From Epiperipatus broadwayi (Eukaryota; Onychophora; Udeonychophora; Euonychophora; Peripatidae), in assembly GCA_028023455.1 (NCBI GenBank), contig JAQFVV010006336.1, positions 1 to 64,000 of the forward strand: DNA of 64,000 nucleotides, written 5' to 3'. Numbering within the stretch: the stretch's first letter is position 1; each line of letters starts with the position of its first letter. This document shows, one piece after another, positions 24,700 through 38,200 of the stretch. The notes under the pieces are model-generated. The model was not told the origin of the DNA, searched no databases, and saw only the letters and a list, made by a program, of their open reading frames with translations. The position numbers and the translations under genes were made by a program.

Positions 24700-25260
24700 A
24701 TTAGAATAGGGGTTAATTTTTTGTTTCAATGGTTGTGTATCTGCATTGAAGATCCTGAGTGTGTTTTGTTGCTTGATCTGTTGATATTTTCCTATAGTGT
24801 CCTAAGTGATGAGTTGAATTTGATGCATTAGGTCCTAGGAAGTTGTGGTATAGTGAATAAGTTCTATGTGTCTTTGTACCAGGCTTTAGAAGTGAGGAGT
24901 TCATCTCTTTTTCTCATTTTGATTAGTTTTTGTATGAAGTAAGTGTCCTCATTCAGGTGTGGCATTGTGAAAATTTTCATGCACCTATTTGTCCAAATAG
25001 CATATGTTAAGAATATCGAGAGTCAAATCACTGCTATTGTTCTGGTTTTTAGGCAGTCTTTTAATGAGAGAATTTTGTAGTAATCGATTTTTGAATGGTC
25101 ATTCAAAATAAAAGAAAAATCAGTTTTGTTTCTTAAATGTTTTTTATTTCTTTTAAGACTAAATGCACTTGTGTGAAATATAGAACTGTCTTTTAAGTTT
25201 TCAGTTAACCCTTTATTTAATGTAGATTTAAATATAGTAATATTTTGGTTTTAAGACAGG
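24700..25260 (-). pseudogene. Decayed coding stretch, probably a LINE C-terminus
   Basis: On the minus strand a mostly open, stop-poor frame runs through the segment. It includes LSIFLTYAIWTNRCMKIF (about 24965-25015), which resembles the AIW-x-x-R element in the C-terminal region of many LINE reverse-transcriptase proteins, followed by HLNEDTYFIQKLIKMRKRD. At least four in-frame stops interrupt it. I cannot assign a clade, and the frame could derive from another gene. Confidence 0.35.
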
Positions 25261-25470
25261 ATGAGTACAAAAAGAAAGCTATTCCATTAATTACAAGAGA
25301 AGGGTTATGGAGAACTGCAAGAACAATAATAATATTTCATTTTGTAAAAAGTAGTACTTGAACAAATGTAGATTTTTGTATATGCAAAATAAGAAAACCC
25401 CTGAAAATAAACCCTAAGGCATCATTTTGGACCAAAATTAATATAAGATCTGATCTTATTTTGGAGAAAC

Positions 25471-25611
<141 letters not shown>

Positions 25612-27140
25612 GGACAGTAAAGATTCATATATAACGGTTCATATAAATGATTTTTAAAAAATATTATTTATTTTCAAAATTTTTATTGTATAATTAAAAA
25701 ACTAAAATTCAATATTATGCCCTAAAGACAATATTTTATATGAATAAATTGTTATGCAAATAGATATTATTTATGATTAATCATACATATGTGAAAACAT
25801 ATAGTATTCTTTTCAACTTTATATATAAAAAATGTATATTGATTTAAAATTATATGTTATAAAAATTATAAGTTTAATTTTTTTTTAAGTTTTAAATTAT
25901 GTAACTGCTAAGATATTGTTGTAATGTTTTGCTTATAATTTTTGTTCTTATTAAATAAAATATGGCCATAAAAACTGTAAGTTTATTAAAAATAAATAAG
26001 ATATAATCATCATTATCATTGCTTATTATAATTTTCATCTGAACTTTTAATGTCAAAACATGAAAATATTTTGTTCTGAAAAGTAATAGTGACAAACTCA
26101 TATCCAATCTAGTTAAATCATACCTTTATAATCAACTCCAAAATTGATGTTTTTCATGCTACTTTCATTTAAAATATTTTATTTCATATAAGTTATTTGC
26201 TGTATTCTGTACAGTAAGTGATCTGTTATAATATATAATACATGATAATATGAATGTAATATTGTTTATATTGTACTAGGATCTACATAGTCCTCATTTA
26301 CCACTCCACACTTATTTGAATTTGGTGTGTAGTATTTAGCATTAAAAAACATTTTGTAAACATAATGCCAAAAGTTTTACAAAATTTTAGAATATATCCT
26401 TAAAGTAAATACTGACCTAAAAACATCAAAGTATTGGAGGGATTATAGTTCCTTAATGATGAGATTAGTCAATTTTCTTTCTATAAGAGAAAAAAAGTTA
26501 TTAAAAAATATTACTTCGAGCAGAAGATGGCAACCTAGAACATGCATACCAAGGGTGGCAAATGGTACTCTTGAAAAATAATAAATAATTATAAGTGCAC
26601 ACATTTGCACCACCTACATATTGCATATGCTACTCACATGTAAATAGAAACTGTGATTCAGTTTAATTTGCTAATTTTGTACAATAAACATACATTTGAT
26701 CTTTGCTATTTCCAGTGAATATAAGTTCTAAGTGGAGTGGAAATATTTTTTCCAGGAGGACTAATTTTATCTGTTTTTCGTCTGTCAAAGCATCAGCCTG
26801 GAAAAGAATCTGTGAATCCGGGACAACTGCTTAACCCGGGACAACCGCTTGTAAGGCAACTGTGCTTTGTTTGTTTTTTTCTACAGTTAATTGACATTTG
26901 ATACTTTTTTATGCAATTGCGTGTTTAGAGTAAATTTATATTCAGAAAATATTATATCAATTAATTCATTTGATAAACTTGTATTTGTAATTATATAATA
27001 ATAAATTGTAAGTTTTGGTGTGTTTACTTGGGGAAAAAATAATTATAATTAGTGATAGTCAGGTTAATGTGTGAACGAATTCCACAAATACATAAGACTT
27101 GATAATATCATTCGGATCTCAAAATATTTTTTTTTTCTTT

Positions 27141-27300
27141 TAAATGTCTGTTGTGTAATTAAAACAAATTTCTTATGAGAATATTTCCAGACGTTCATAT
27201 TTTTTTAAAATATATATATAATCCTGTTAAATGTCTGTTGTGCAATTAAAATAAATTTCTTATAAGAATATTTCCAGACGTTCATATATATATATATATT
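27141..27300. repeat. Two tandem units of ~87 bp
   Basis: 'taaatgtctgttgtg(t/c)aatt' starts at 27141 and 27228; both copies run to 'tttccagacgttcatat' before a (TA)/T-rich spacer. A few substitutions separate them. Confidence 0.8.
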
Positions 27301-28743
27301 TTTTTTTAAAAAAAAAGAATATATAAAAAACTTTCAATTTTGAGTTAATATTTTATATGACAAAAATTAAATTTCTTGCTAGAAAAATACTTGTTTTATT
27401 TCTTTATAATTCATTAATCAGCTTTTTAAATTAAACCACAAAAAGCTAAATGTGCTTTGTCTATTCTGAATCACTATACATTAATTGGCAATTTTGTAAA
27501 CAACATACATTTTTTAAGGTCAATGAGACAAATCTTCTCAATGCCAAAGAAAATTTTAAGCATGTCTTTCGAAATCAATATAATTTAACAAAACATACTT
27601 TTCACATATGATCCTATGTATTTTAAAACATTGAATGACCAATACTATAAAATTTGATTAGGATAAGCTTCAAAAGTAGATAACATATAATTTTGAAACC
27701 CATTATAACCTGACAATTTTGATACTATATATAATAAGATTGGTAGAATCATTTTGGAATGCAGAATAACATTGTAACATAACATAAGTTCAGCATGACA
27801 CTACTAAAAGGTTTCCAACCATTAACCTAGAGTATACTTACTTTACTTAAAAAATAAAAATATGGTGGAGTAAGTTTATTGTCATTACTTTTTTTCAGTG
27901 AGTAAATAATATATGTGAATGTGTCTCCTGAATTCATTGTTAATATCTGTTAGATTATTCTTTTTTAAAAATTTTTGTTTATATTATTATTTTAATTTAT
28001 ACATGCATAGTATACATAGGGAAAGCATGTATAGTTCAATAAGAACTATGTATTACTATTTTAATCAATGTTTATCAACAAAATAAGCTATTAGATGCTG
28101 TTTGGTGGACTCATAATAAAATATTGTGTATATTATGGCTTGATTGTATTTAAATCTGTCTTTCTTATATATACTGGTTTAATTTAAAAAAATATTATTA
28201 TATTTACTATTTATGTTCTTTATTAATTTATTTAAGTTATAAAATGTACTTTTTGATAAATTAAAACTACTATAAATTTCTTTGTTTTTATATCTTTTTT
28301 ATATATTCTTTTTTTTATTAGTTTTCCCCCTGAAATAATAAAGTACTGATTTTATTAAATCAAAAATTAATTAGTGATATTTGAACTGATTCATTAAATG
28401 TTTACTTTTTAGATTTATTGGAAAATAAGTTAGGTCTAAGGTTTTTTTTTTTTTTCTGTTTTACTGAGTACAAAGATAAACTGAGGTACCTAACATACGT
28501 GAATGCTTGTCTCTGAATTATTGTATTTTAGGTTTGGATGTAAAAAATACTTCCAATGCTTGTTTTCAAATGTTCTTCTGGCCAAATTTTTTTATTAACC
28601 TTATATATAAGAATAACTGCTACAACAGTTTTTTTATAATGAAATTTAAAAAAAAAATTATTTATCAAACTTAGTTAAGAGATCTAGCAATCACTTTTAT
28701 AAAGTGTCTATAACTAAAACAACAAATTATAAAGAAATTATTA

Positions 28744-28877
<134 letters not shown>

Positions 28878-30935
28878 CCCTTTTTATTGGTACACCTCAT
28901 CAGAAAATCAAATTGGGAATAAAATTTGTTTTGGCATAATTTTAAATTTTATTAAATCAAAAAGGTAGGTCCTTATTAAGTTAAGAAAAAAAGTGCCACT
29001 TTTAGTTATCATAGGGTTTGAACTTAAGTTTAGTCAATTTAAAATCATATAAAGGGTATAAATGATGGGTAAACTAGTTGGTTCCAAATGTAAATAAAAA
29101 ATAAAATAATAAACTATAAATTTATTATAGTTACAACTAAGTAAACATTTGATAGCATTTAAAATTATAGTGAAGTTTAAATTTAATCTTCTAAACAAAA
29201 AAATGCACTATAGAGATAGATAATTATTGTCTGTGCACATCTAGTTTGTGATGTTTGTAATTAAAATTTCATAAAAGTAATATTGAATCTAGTTAGCATA
29301 AACATAAAATCAAAATGATTTAAATCAATTTAGAGTAAATAGTAGTTTATTTCAGTTTCTAAAAGGTATTATTTTTATTGAGAAATATTTTAAAACCAAA
29401 AATATTTGTTTTAAAATAGATCAAATACTAGCAACTAAGTAAATATTTTTGAATCAAGGAAGAGGGGGAAATCAACCAATGAGAATGCACAGTTTGAAGT
29501 ATATGATCAAGCAGATAATATTTGGTTGAAAAAGTTTTTTTTGGGGAAAAAAAAGATTACAGATAGAGAAACAAATAACTGTTTTTATTTCTTTTTATCC
29601 TAAAATGTTTCCTTAAATATTATTTAAATATTATTATTTTTTTTTAAATAACGAAAAGGTAATGGATTTTACCTATGTAATAATTTAAAGGATATAGTTT
29701 ATAAAGTTTTGTTAAAATGAACAAATAAATTAAATTGATCTCTAAGGAAAAATGAGAAATTAATGGTTTTTGGAAATTTTCTTGCAATTGTTATATGGAG
29801 AAAATAATATAAAATGAAGAGGAAAAAAATGTATGTATATCTTAAATTGTGACCAAAAAAAAAAACTCATTAAAGGAAAATCTTGGGAGTAATGTATTTA
29901 CACTGAATTTAATTGTTAAACTAGTTGAAGTATTCATGTGTTATATGAGTCAAAGTAATGGGACAAGATCAAGTTATCATCAAGGATAAATAAAACACAT
30001 TATTTCTGATAGAGATAAGTATGCATTTTTAAAATTATCTAAAATTAAAGTAATAATAGATAATAACATAATTAGGTGTGAATGGAAAAGTATACATTGT
30101 ATTCAAAGATAAATCTTAAAGCATGTTTGAATAAAATTTTAATTGAAGACACGATTATAAATGAGCAATACTAATTTTAATATTACTTTTATGTAAAGTT
30201 AAAAAAAATAATTATACTGAGTGTTATATGGTTTAATGGATGATTATATTTAGTAGTGTACTGAATGACAACAGTCTGTTAGCATGCATAAAAACATTAT
30301 CTACCATCTAAACAAAAAAAACAAACAAGATAAATGTAAGACAGTAAAATCATACCCAAAAATATTTAATAAAGAATAATTATGCATGGAAAATAAATTG
30401 TTGAATAACAGATGAAATAACCCTTAGTGCATTTTGAAATATAAATGTATGTGGAAGATAATATTATTCTACTTTTAAAATGAAAATGGAATTTTTTTTT
30501 TTTCTTGGTAATAATATTAACCAAAATAAGTAATGAAACATTTGAATTCTGGATAATTTATTACTAGTGCAAGGAGTATTTAAATCAAATGCATAAGACA
30601 AATTGCAGATAATTTTTAACTACTAAAAAAAACTAAAAAAAAAACTGCTATAGAGTCAAAAACATGATGTTGTGTAAATTTTAATAATTGTAATAATCTT
30701 TCTATGAGAACAAATGGAGCAAAAAATGGTTGTAATATTAACATGCAAACTAGTTGAGTGTTTGACATGAAAGTATTTGAAATGAAAGTGATAATAATAT
30801 TGATGTGCAACCAGTCTGAATCCTGTTTAATGGTTGTAGTGCCAGTAAAAGTTAATTTTTTTTTTGTTTGTTTGTTTAGGAACTTATATTTAAGAAAAGA
30901 GAAAAAAGCTTGCAACATCATATATATATATATAT

Positions 30936-30963
30936 TGTAATGGAATAAGTATATGCCATTACA
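30936..30963. repeat. Short terminal hairpin next to (TA)n, TGTAATGG...CCATTACA
   Basis: A (TA)n run abuts TGTAATGG, a 12-base spacer and CCATTACA, a perfect 8-bp inverted repeat. The same arrangement with changed stem bases lies at 51046-51073. It may mark the end of an insertion that targets (TA)n. Confidence 0.5.
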
Positions 30964-31062
30964 TTTCTTTCAAATAAAAGTGGGAAAAATATAAAATCAC
31001 CCTCAAGTAGAAATATATATATATAAAGAGAATTTAATAATTTTATTTGAATATATATATAT

Positions 31063-31249
31063 AACAATAGATGGCGTTATACCAAATACACCTTCAAGCG
31101 TTTGTTTACATAAACGTCAGAGCGAGTATTTCACTATCACTCTGACATTTATGTAAACAAACGCTTGAACGTGTTTTTGGTATAACGCCATCTATTGTCA
31201 TAAATACAAGCGTAGGCAAGTTTTTAACTTGTGTTTTTTTGTTTTTCAT
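31063..31249. mobile_element. Palindromic (TA)n-flanked relic of the ~415-bp family (family A)
   Basis: Two arms of about 60 bp (31064-31122 and 31140-31199) are near-perfect reverse complements, sharing ATGGCGTTATACC and CAAGCGTTTGTTTACATAAACG-type phrases. The right arm continues into the family A start segment (aagtttttaacttg...gtttttcat). (TA)n lies on both sides. It consists of unit ends joined head to head, without the ribozyme part. Confidence 0.75.
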
Positions 31250-32200
31250 ATATATATATATATTGCACAAAGGGCAAACTAATTATATAATTCTTTAAAG
31301 TTTAAAATCTAAAAACATTATTTTTAATATAAAAGAATAATAATAAAAAAAAAGATGTTAATTAGTTATTTTTAATCTTAGAATGGAAAATATTTTCTAT
31401 GACATAATAGCAAACAGACCCTTGAGATAAAGTCAGAAAGGAGATAAATTAAAAATACTAGTGATACAATTTTGCATTCTTGCTCTAAAAAAAGCAGACC
31501 AATAATAATGGAAATAAAGACACAATCCACAGAGAAAAGTCATGCCAGGTAAGATTGATCCTGAAATTTACTGATAAGAATTCATAAAGATATAAAAAGA
31601 AAACTTTGAAGTTGAGATTCAGATTTGGATTGCTCTTGTTGATTGTGTATTATTAATATATTTATAAGTGCATTGTGGATCACCAAAATATAGGGCTTAC
31701 TGATAATTTACATTTTCTGTGTTTGCACTAGCTGTGGCAGTCTACAGAATATAATAGTTCCTGGAAACTGGCAGCAATGGACTTGTCTCTACCTAGAAGA
31801 ATATGAAATGGAAAAAACTTTGTATTCTACCTTACATCATGGATCACCAAGATGGACTTCAATAAACCTACTGCATTGGAAAGTATTAATGTTTGCTTTA
31901 AATGAACTTTAATTATATAATAAAACTTTTTCAAATATTAATTTTCAACGTCATTTAATTTTAAAAGAAATCTTTTATTTGACTAAAACTTAAATTATTT
32001 GTTATATTTTCTTCTAATATGTTTGCTAGTGTTATCATTTCCTGTCTCATAATTTCTTTTAAATTAATTATTTAAAATGGGCATAAATGGCTGCATAGAT
32101 TCATAAGGTTATATTAGTTTAATATGTATTAATTTTGGGCTAATTATTTTGTAGTTAAATCAGAGCTGGTTGATAGTGTGCCGGTCAAAAACATGTTTAT
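31250..32200. other. AT-rich stretch, nothing identified
   Basis: A slightly GC-richer patch at about 31720-31890 has no open frame worth calling. No repeats recognised. Confidence 0.4.
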
Positions 32201-32345
32201 CCATATAACATGAGCTGAAACTCACAAAATGTACTTCAAACCCAGTCAAGTCCAAGATTTAGGTCAGGGATCAGCCTGGATTTGAACCCACTCTCTTTGC
32301 CCCAGATCTAACACCTAATGAATAACATAATAGTGATGGCATATG
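32160..32345 (-). mobile_element. SINE-like sequence with a polymerase III B box
   Basis: Minus strand: GTGGGTTCAAATCCAGG (about 32275-32291) fits the B-box consensus GGTTCRANNCC. It is preceded by a tRNA-like GTGTTAGATCTGGGGC. A convincing A box is not seen, and no second copy occurs in the window. Confidence 0.4.
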
Positions 32346-33174
32346 AAAATTAATCTTAATCTGGCCGACTAGCAAAGCTGAGCAAAGCAATGAGACATCT
32401 ATTAACTATGACTATATTAAAATATACATAAGCATGGCTGTAATATGTGGAAGTGGAGGAAATAGTAATTCAAACTACTAAAATAAGTTAGACAATGAAA
32501 ATATAATTTAATATACGGACAAATTATTATACATTTATAAATTAATTATATACATTAGTGTGTACGTGAATGAGCAAGAGGTAGATGATTACATAGTAAT
32601 GTCCACTCCATACATTCTTGTTGTTGCAGCTGTTATTACTATGTGATTATTGATAGCTTATGAACATAGATGGACTTCTCACCAACATGCATTAGTCAGC
32701 ATGGTGAGTTTGTTGGCTTTTTTACCTCTGAGTTTAAGATCAAGAAGCACCATGGTCTTTTTTTCTCAGTTGCCTGATAAGGCAAAATAAATGTTTGTGT
32801 AAATGATAAATATTTTTTCATTACATATATACAATTATGGCAGACAAAATATATCATGGCTCTTATCCCCAAAAGGCTGTAAAGTCGCCAACCAAAGCAG
32901 CAGTTGGTGGCTGAAAGTGGAGGGTACTAAGAAACTCCTGATTGCAGACCCAGGCTGTCATTTGATGATGACTTTTTATTTAGGTACTTACAACTGCAGA
33001 TCACTTTCAAGTGAAGGAAGATTGCAATAATTAGAATAAGAACAGTCTTATATTAAATGGTCTAAAACAAGCAAAACTTACTATATGTATTGCCACACAC
33101 AGCAAGCTAGAGTAATCAATGGATGCCAAAAGGCTTGTACATAAAATCCCTATCTAGTGCCTACTCATTAAATA

Positions 33175-33217
33175 TTCCCAGACTAGTGTCTGGTTTGTGG
33201 CCTTCATCAGTGAGGAG
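33175..33217 (-). ncRNA. Hammerhead-like motif, family B unit 1
   Basis: Minus strand: stem I TCCTCA, CTGATGA, short GG/CC stem II, GAC (GAA expected), palindromic ACTAGT as stem III, C, then TGGGAA closing stem I (one mismatch). One invariant A is replaced by C, so activity is doubtful. Confidence 0.5.
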
Positions 33218-33625
33218 TCTTGTATCTGAGAGTACTGCACCCAGATATTAGGATATAGTGCAACCCTCCAGCAGTCACATTTTATCTCCACTAAACTACA
33301 AAATGATGAGTCTTAAATTGAAAACACCTTAATATTTCCAGTTGAAGCTCATTAGCTTATATAGTCATATGGGTCTGAACACAGTTCAGTACTCATATAT
33401 TTTGTTGTCTTTGGTTTTTTTAATAACCATAGCCATCACTATCCTATTAGGCATGATTTATTTTCAGCAAATAAGCATCACATGACCACCACTTCTTATG
33501 ATTGTGTATAACTGTTCTAAAACAGAAAAACATTATAATACTGCCACACATATCAAGCTAGACGAATCAATGGATGCCATAAGGCTTGTGCATAAAATCC
33601 CTTTCTAGTGCCTACTCATCCATTA

Positions 33626-33667
33626 TCCCCAGACTAGTTTCTGGATTGTGGCCTTCGTCAGTGAGGA
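33626..33667 (-). ncRNA. Hammerhead ribozyme motif, family B unit 2, core intact
   Basis: On the minus strand: TCCTCA (stem I), CTGACGA (33655-33661), A-GG-loop-CC-A (short stem II), GAA (33639-33641), ACTAGT (stem III), C (33632), TGGGGA (stem I partner). Stem I pairs over six positions including one T-G. All core bases of CTGANGA/GAA are present and the base before the predicted cut is C. Weak points are a two-pair stem II with an A-A mismatch at its base and a very short stem III, which in known minimal hammerheads is offset by dimerisation. Confidence 0.65.
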
Positions 33668-33690
33668 GCACTGGATCTGAGAGAACTGCA

Positions 33691-34715
33691 ACAACAGATA
33701 TAGCTGGTGGACACCAAAGTGACCACAGGTCATCATATAAATAGCCCAGATTTTCATCAAGCAGTTAGGTTGGCATCACAATTATATCAATGCAGTTCAA
33801 TCATTCAATCAGTCAGTCTATTATGTATCCAAAATCAGAGACCATGCAGTGCTACATGGCTTTTGGAAACATACGATTTTGCTTCAGCCCTTAGTCTAAT
33901 AAGAGCAGCAATTTCTCCTGTAAAAGTGATGCCTTCTTAACCACTTAAAAATTGCAGGAATGTTTAACTGTCTAAGAATAGCATCACAGAATAATAAGCC
34001 TAAAAACCTCCACAAAACCTCTGATCCAAATTGTTGGATAGATTTTCAATTGAAGCAATAACCAGCAAGAAGTTAATGTTCAAATCCTACAGGTAATGAG
34101 TGACTTTTATTATTTCCATTTCTGATATTAAAGTATCCATTGCAATAATTTGAAGCCTCCTAGTGTCAATTAATAATAAACTCTATAGCATGCATAAAGA
34201 ACTATTGATGTTCATGTTTTTAAATGTCAAATTTTATTTAATGCTTTGTTATATGACATTCTACTGTATGAATTAAGAATGTGTGTGGTCATTATATGTA
34301 ATTATTATTGTCTAATTTAATTAATTTTCTATAAAAGTAGTTAAAATTAGGATAATAAGAAATTATTTAAAAATAAATTATCTTTAAAATTTATTATTTG
34401 TTGGTCAATTTTTTACCACTAATTAAAGCAATAATGTGTTAGATTATCCTTTTTATTGAGCTAGTCATGGATATATTTTGAGTGCTGGATTATGGGCCTA
34501 CTGTCCAAACACATTAGTTCTCATAATTAGCTGGAAGCTAAGGTTTACCTTAAAACAAATAAAGTGCTTGGATAGTAGGCATTTGAATCTAGCAGCTGTG
34601 TTGGTGATCATGTTATGCATTACACAACTCTGTCTGATTGTGGCTATCATTGATAGCTCTGCTGTTGATGGTATTCTCTCCTCTTCATGTAACATTCATA
34701 ATATAAAATAAGGTT
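33691..34715 (+). repeat. Unclassified ~1-kb dispersed repeat, copy 1
   Basis: Matches 40040-41100 in the same order and orientation: 'ataaatagcccagattttcat', 'tctattatgtatccaaaa', 'cagccctta', then after about 500 bp 'ctggattatgggcctactgtcc' and 'gtgcttggatagtagg'. No coding capacity is evident. It starts exactly where family B is truncated and is followed within about 65 bp by (TA)n and a family A insertion. Confidence 0.65.
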
Positions 34716-34774
34716 TAAAGCCAGTTAAACCTAACAAATAGAGTACTCCGGATCATCTTCCGAATGCACCTAGT

Positions 34775-34777
<3 letters not shown>

Positions 34778-34821
<44 letters not shown>
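34778..34821. repeat. (TA)n microsatellite
   Basis: About 22 TA units directly abutting the family A element on its left. Confidence 0.9.
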
Positions 34822-34823
<2 letters not shown>

Positions 34824-35297
34824 TGTTTTTGGTAGAACACCATCTGTTGACATAAATACAAGCGTTAGCAAGTTTTTAACTTGTTTTTGACTTTCATAAA
34901 TGTACCTTTGAGGTCTTTCTAGCAATGATATATATTGCAGAGGCTTCTACTATGTGGTGATGCTGAACTGAGATCAGACCCATGTAGCTATCTGGCTTGC
35001 TATGCTGAGTTTGAAGACATTACATGTCTAAAAGATTCACGCTTGCAAGCTGAATAGAAAGTGTTTCATAAACGCTCAGAGTTTGTGTTTAGATCTAGTT
35101 TCTAAAATTCCTGTCTTTCACTGATGATAGCAAATAGCTTGAAATCATGACCTGTAAGTGGAATTAAAATTATAGATAGTGAATGCATGCTCTGTCGTTT
35201 ATGTAAACATACGCTTGATGGTGTTTTTGGTAGAATGCCATCTGTTGACATAAATACAAGCATTAGCAAGTTTTTAATTTGTTTTTTTGTTTTTCAT
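34822..35297 (+). mobile_element. Family A tandem element (partial plus one full ~400-bp unit) in (TA)n
   Basis: The start phrase tggtgtttttggtagaa recurs 397 bp later (34822 and 35219), so the copy is a tandem of a partial and a complete unit. It is bounded by (TA)n on both sides and ends ...gtttttcat. The unit is the reverse complement of the 43- and 52-kb copies: gatcagacccat, ttcacgcttgcaagctga, then the ribozyme motif at 35115-35157. Tandem ~400-bp monomers each with a hammerhead are the known layout of animal retrozymes. Confidence 0.75.
35115..35157 (+). ncRNA. Hammerhead-like motif, family A (35-kb copy)
   Basis: CTTTCA, CTGATGA (35121-35127), T-AGC-loop-GCT-T, GAA (35141-35143), ATCATGAC, C, TGTAAG. 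The catalytic segments are intact. Stem III has lost its palindrome and stem I has one mismatch, so this copy is probably decaying. Confidence 0.55.
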
Positions 35298-35299
35298 AT

Positions 35300-38200
35300 A
35301 TATATATATCACCTAAGTAAAAGTATGTCCATTTTCACTCACTATCCATGGATCCATTATAGCTTCTAATTCTTTAATTCTGATTATAAGGTATAGAGAT
35401 GATTTTCCTTTAGGTAGAGGAGATAAACATGAGTAGTAACTAATGTGGATTTGAATCCAATTATTTTTGCATTTAAATTCCAATGTTTTCTTTTAAACAT
35501 ATAAATGTATCAAAGCATTTAAAATGATAGGTACTTATCCAAATCAAAATTACACATTATCGGTCTTAATTTTCATTTTTCATTGACAATAATTCATTTT
35601 TCATTGACAATAATGCGCAAAGAGAATTTATTTAATGACACAATTCATTTAGAATCAAGAAAAGAATAATAAATGCTAACTTTTTTTTTTCCAGATTAAG
35701 AAAGTGAAATTTAAATTACCTTAGGTCACACAAAAGATGATTTAATCGAACTTGTAAAATTCCTTGATCTGAATTATGACATCCATGGACATATAATGGG
35801 CTTTATATCCATCACAAATAAAGAGGCAAAATTCTAGATTTTAAGCATAGATTATATAGCTAGCCTGCAATACAATGCATTTGGTTGGGTTTTTCTTTCA
35901 CATTCTTACTGTTTTTTCTCAAATTTCATCAGCAAGATGCCCCATTGAATGGAAAGATAAGTTAAAATTTTTATTCTTCCATGGTTTTATAAAATAAACA
36001 CTTAAACAATAAAATTTAATAAGCTTTTAAAAACAGATCTCAAATGTGTCTGTTTTGGCAACAATAAAATTACAAGAGCTCAAATTACAACATCTTTTTT
36101 TTTATTTAAAAAATACTCTTGCTGACATTATTGTTGTCATAACAACTGTTAAATATTTCTCAAATTTGACTCTATGATGATAAATTTGTTAAAAAAAATT
36201 GCCTCCAATTAGTAAATTAAATAGAGATTTTTTAAAAAAATGGATACATTAAAAATGAAATCCTGTTTTATTAGTTCAATACAATTTTTCCATTTTTAAA
36301 CCAAAATAAAGAATTTCTATTATAATTCTAATACATTATAATGGATATAAATATTTTTTCATATGTTTTTTAATAATAATTTTTTATGTAACTAATTTAT
36401 GAACAACATATATAAAACATTTAATTTTATAATAGGTGTTGCTATGGTGATTGTAATATCAGAAATTGAAATGTGTAATACTTAATAATAATATTGATGC
36501 TCTTCAATTAAGCTTTTATGATTCACTTAATTTTTTCCAAAATCTATTTATTTATTTACTTGTTTATATTTTTTTCTGAAATTGATCACAACAGATTTAT
36601 AAATTGATGGTAATTGTTAATAATAAATAAGAATGTTGTTTGAATAGTATAGTTACCATAGTTATTGGGTTAATACTAATACTTCAACACCTCCATTATG
36701 CATAGATCATGTGAAATATAAATTAAACAAGACCACCAAACTTCTTTATTTGTTTTGAATATTGCACCAATCTGTTTAATTACAATATATATATATATAT
36801 TGAAGTGGTAAATCTGTAGTACATATTTAACTTCACTGCCTGATGACATTACATACCTTTAAAGTAGGGTTTGAACCTGTTTATATGTTTATTTGGTCAT
36901 CCAGGAATGTTAAGCACACACATATACACATATCACTTCCACCTTGTTTATTTAAAATGGTTATGTATAACCAGTTGAATTATTATTTTAGCTTAAGTGT
37001 ATTTTATTTCCAAGCTTGTAAATTCCCTTCACTTAGATAATTGTGTATGTGTGTATATGTATTATAGATATAAAAATAAATACAATTAATGTAGAGCTAA
37101 AGCAAATGCCAGAAAATTTTAAAAAGTATTATTACAATTTAAAAATGTCATTCTCATTTAACTATTTCAAGTCAAACCAAAAATCATATTTTAAAGTTAT
37201 TTGCAATTTTAAAAATACGTTTAAATAATGCTTTCTGGAACGTATTGTTTACATCTTCCAATATTACCAAATTTCAAGTATAGGAGGAGCAGAAGTTCTA
37301 GGAACGTGCAGAAGGGGTTCAAATCACTCTTCTCTCTGGTATTTGTGTAGAGAGTGGAAACAAAATGGACTGTGAGTAAAAGGAATTTGCCTCCCTGATC
37401 TTAAATCGCCTTTGTTCTGCCTCCGTGCTATGCCATCATTACATGAGAACTGTTATGTTTAATTGTAAAGAATATTGGAAGATGCCTACCATTATTTTAT
37501 TAATATTGTGCCTTGCTATACTTCATATACGTTATTATAAGTGGCCACCATAATTTCTAAAGATAATCCATTTTGCCGAAGAATAAACTCTTAATTCTCA
37601 TCACTTCATTTCTTTCCTAAATCTTAATTGTAATCAGAATGTAATCTTTATTTATTTTATAACTGACTATAAACTTAATTATCGTTAAATTTGTGATTTT
37701 CTATCTTAAGTTTTAAACTTGCTCTTTGAAACGCTAAGCACAGAATTATGTACTTTAAATCTATCATTAGCTTTTTAAGTTTCACACTCTAATTATTTTA
37801 TTTCATGAGGCAAAACTTATTTTAAATATATATCTTATCAAATTAGTTTTAGTGTGCTAATGTTTTAATCTAGTGAACTTATATTATTTCAATCATCATT
37901 CCAATATTTTGGAATATTTAAATAGTTAAACGTAAAATTTCTTATTGAACGCTATTGCTCGGTTAAATATTTGAAATGTATGCTTAATGGTGGATTGTTT
38001 AAAAATTATATTATGGCATAAGATAAACCTTTTGTTGTTGTCACTATCAATATTTAAATGCATTTTATCTTCTTAAAATAAATTTGATTATTAATATATT
38101 TTAATAACTATTTATTATTTATACGCCATTAAGAGTTAAATTACTTATGATATATTGTCATTTAAAATACTTGGACTTGTTAAATAGGAAATAATAATTT

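Larger units (their letters stand above)
33062..33690 (-). mobile_element. Family B tandem: one full and one truncated hammerhead-bearing unit
   Basis: The first unit starts 'aacaagcaaaacttacta' (about 33068) and the second 'aaacagaaaaacattataa' (about 33520), a period of roughly 450 bp. Both match the 16.7-kb array (ggatgcca-aaggcttg, cctactca, gtggccttc-tcagtgagga). The second unit is cut at about 33690, where an unrelated 1-kb repeat begins. Both units carry a minus-strand hammerhead motif, the second better preserved. Confidence 0.7.
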
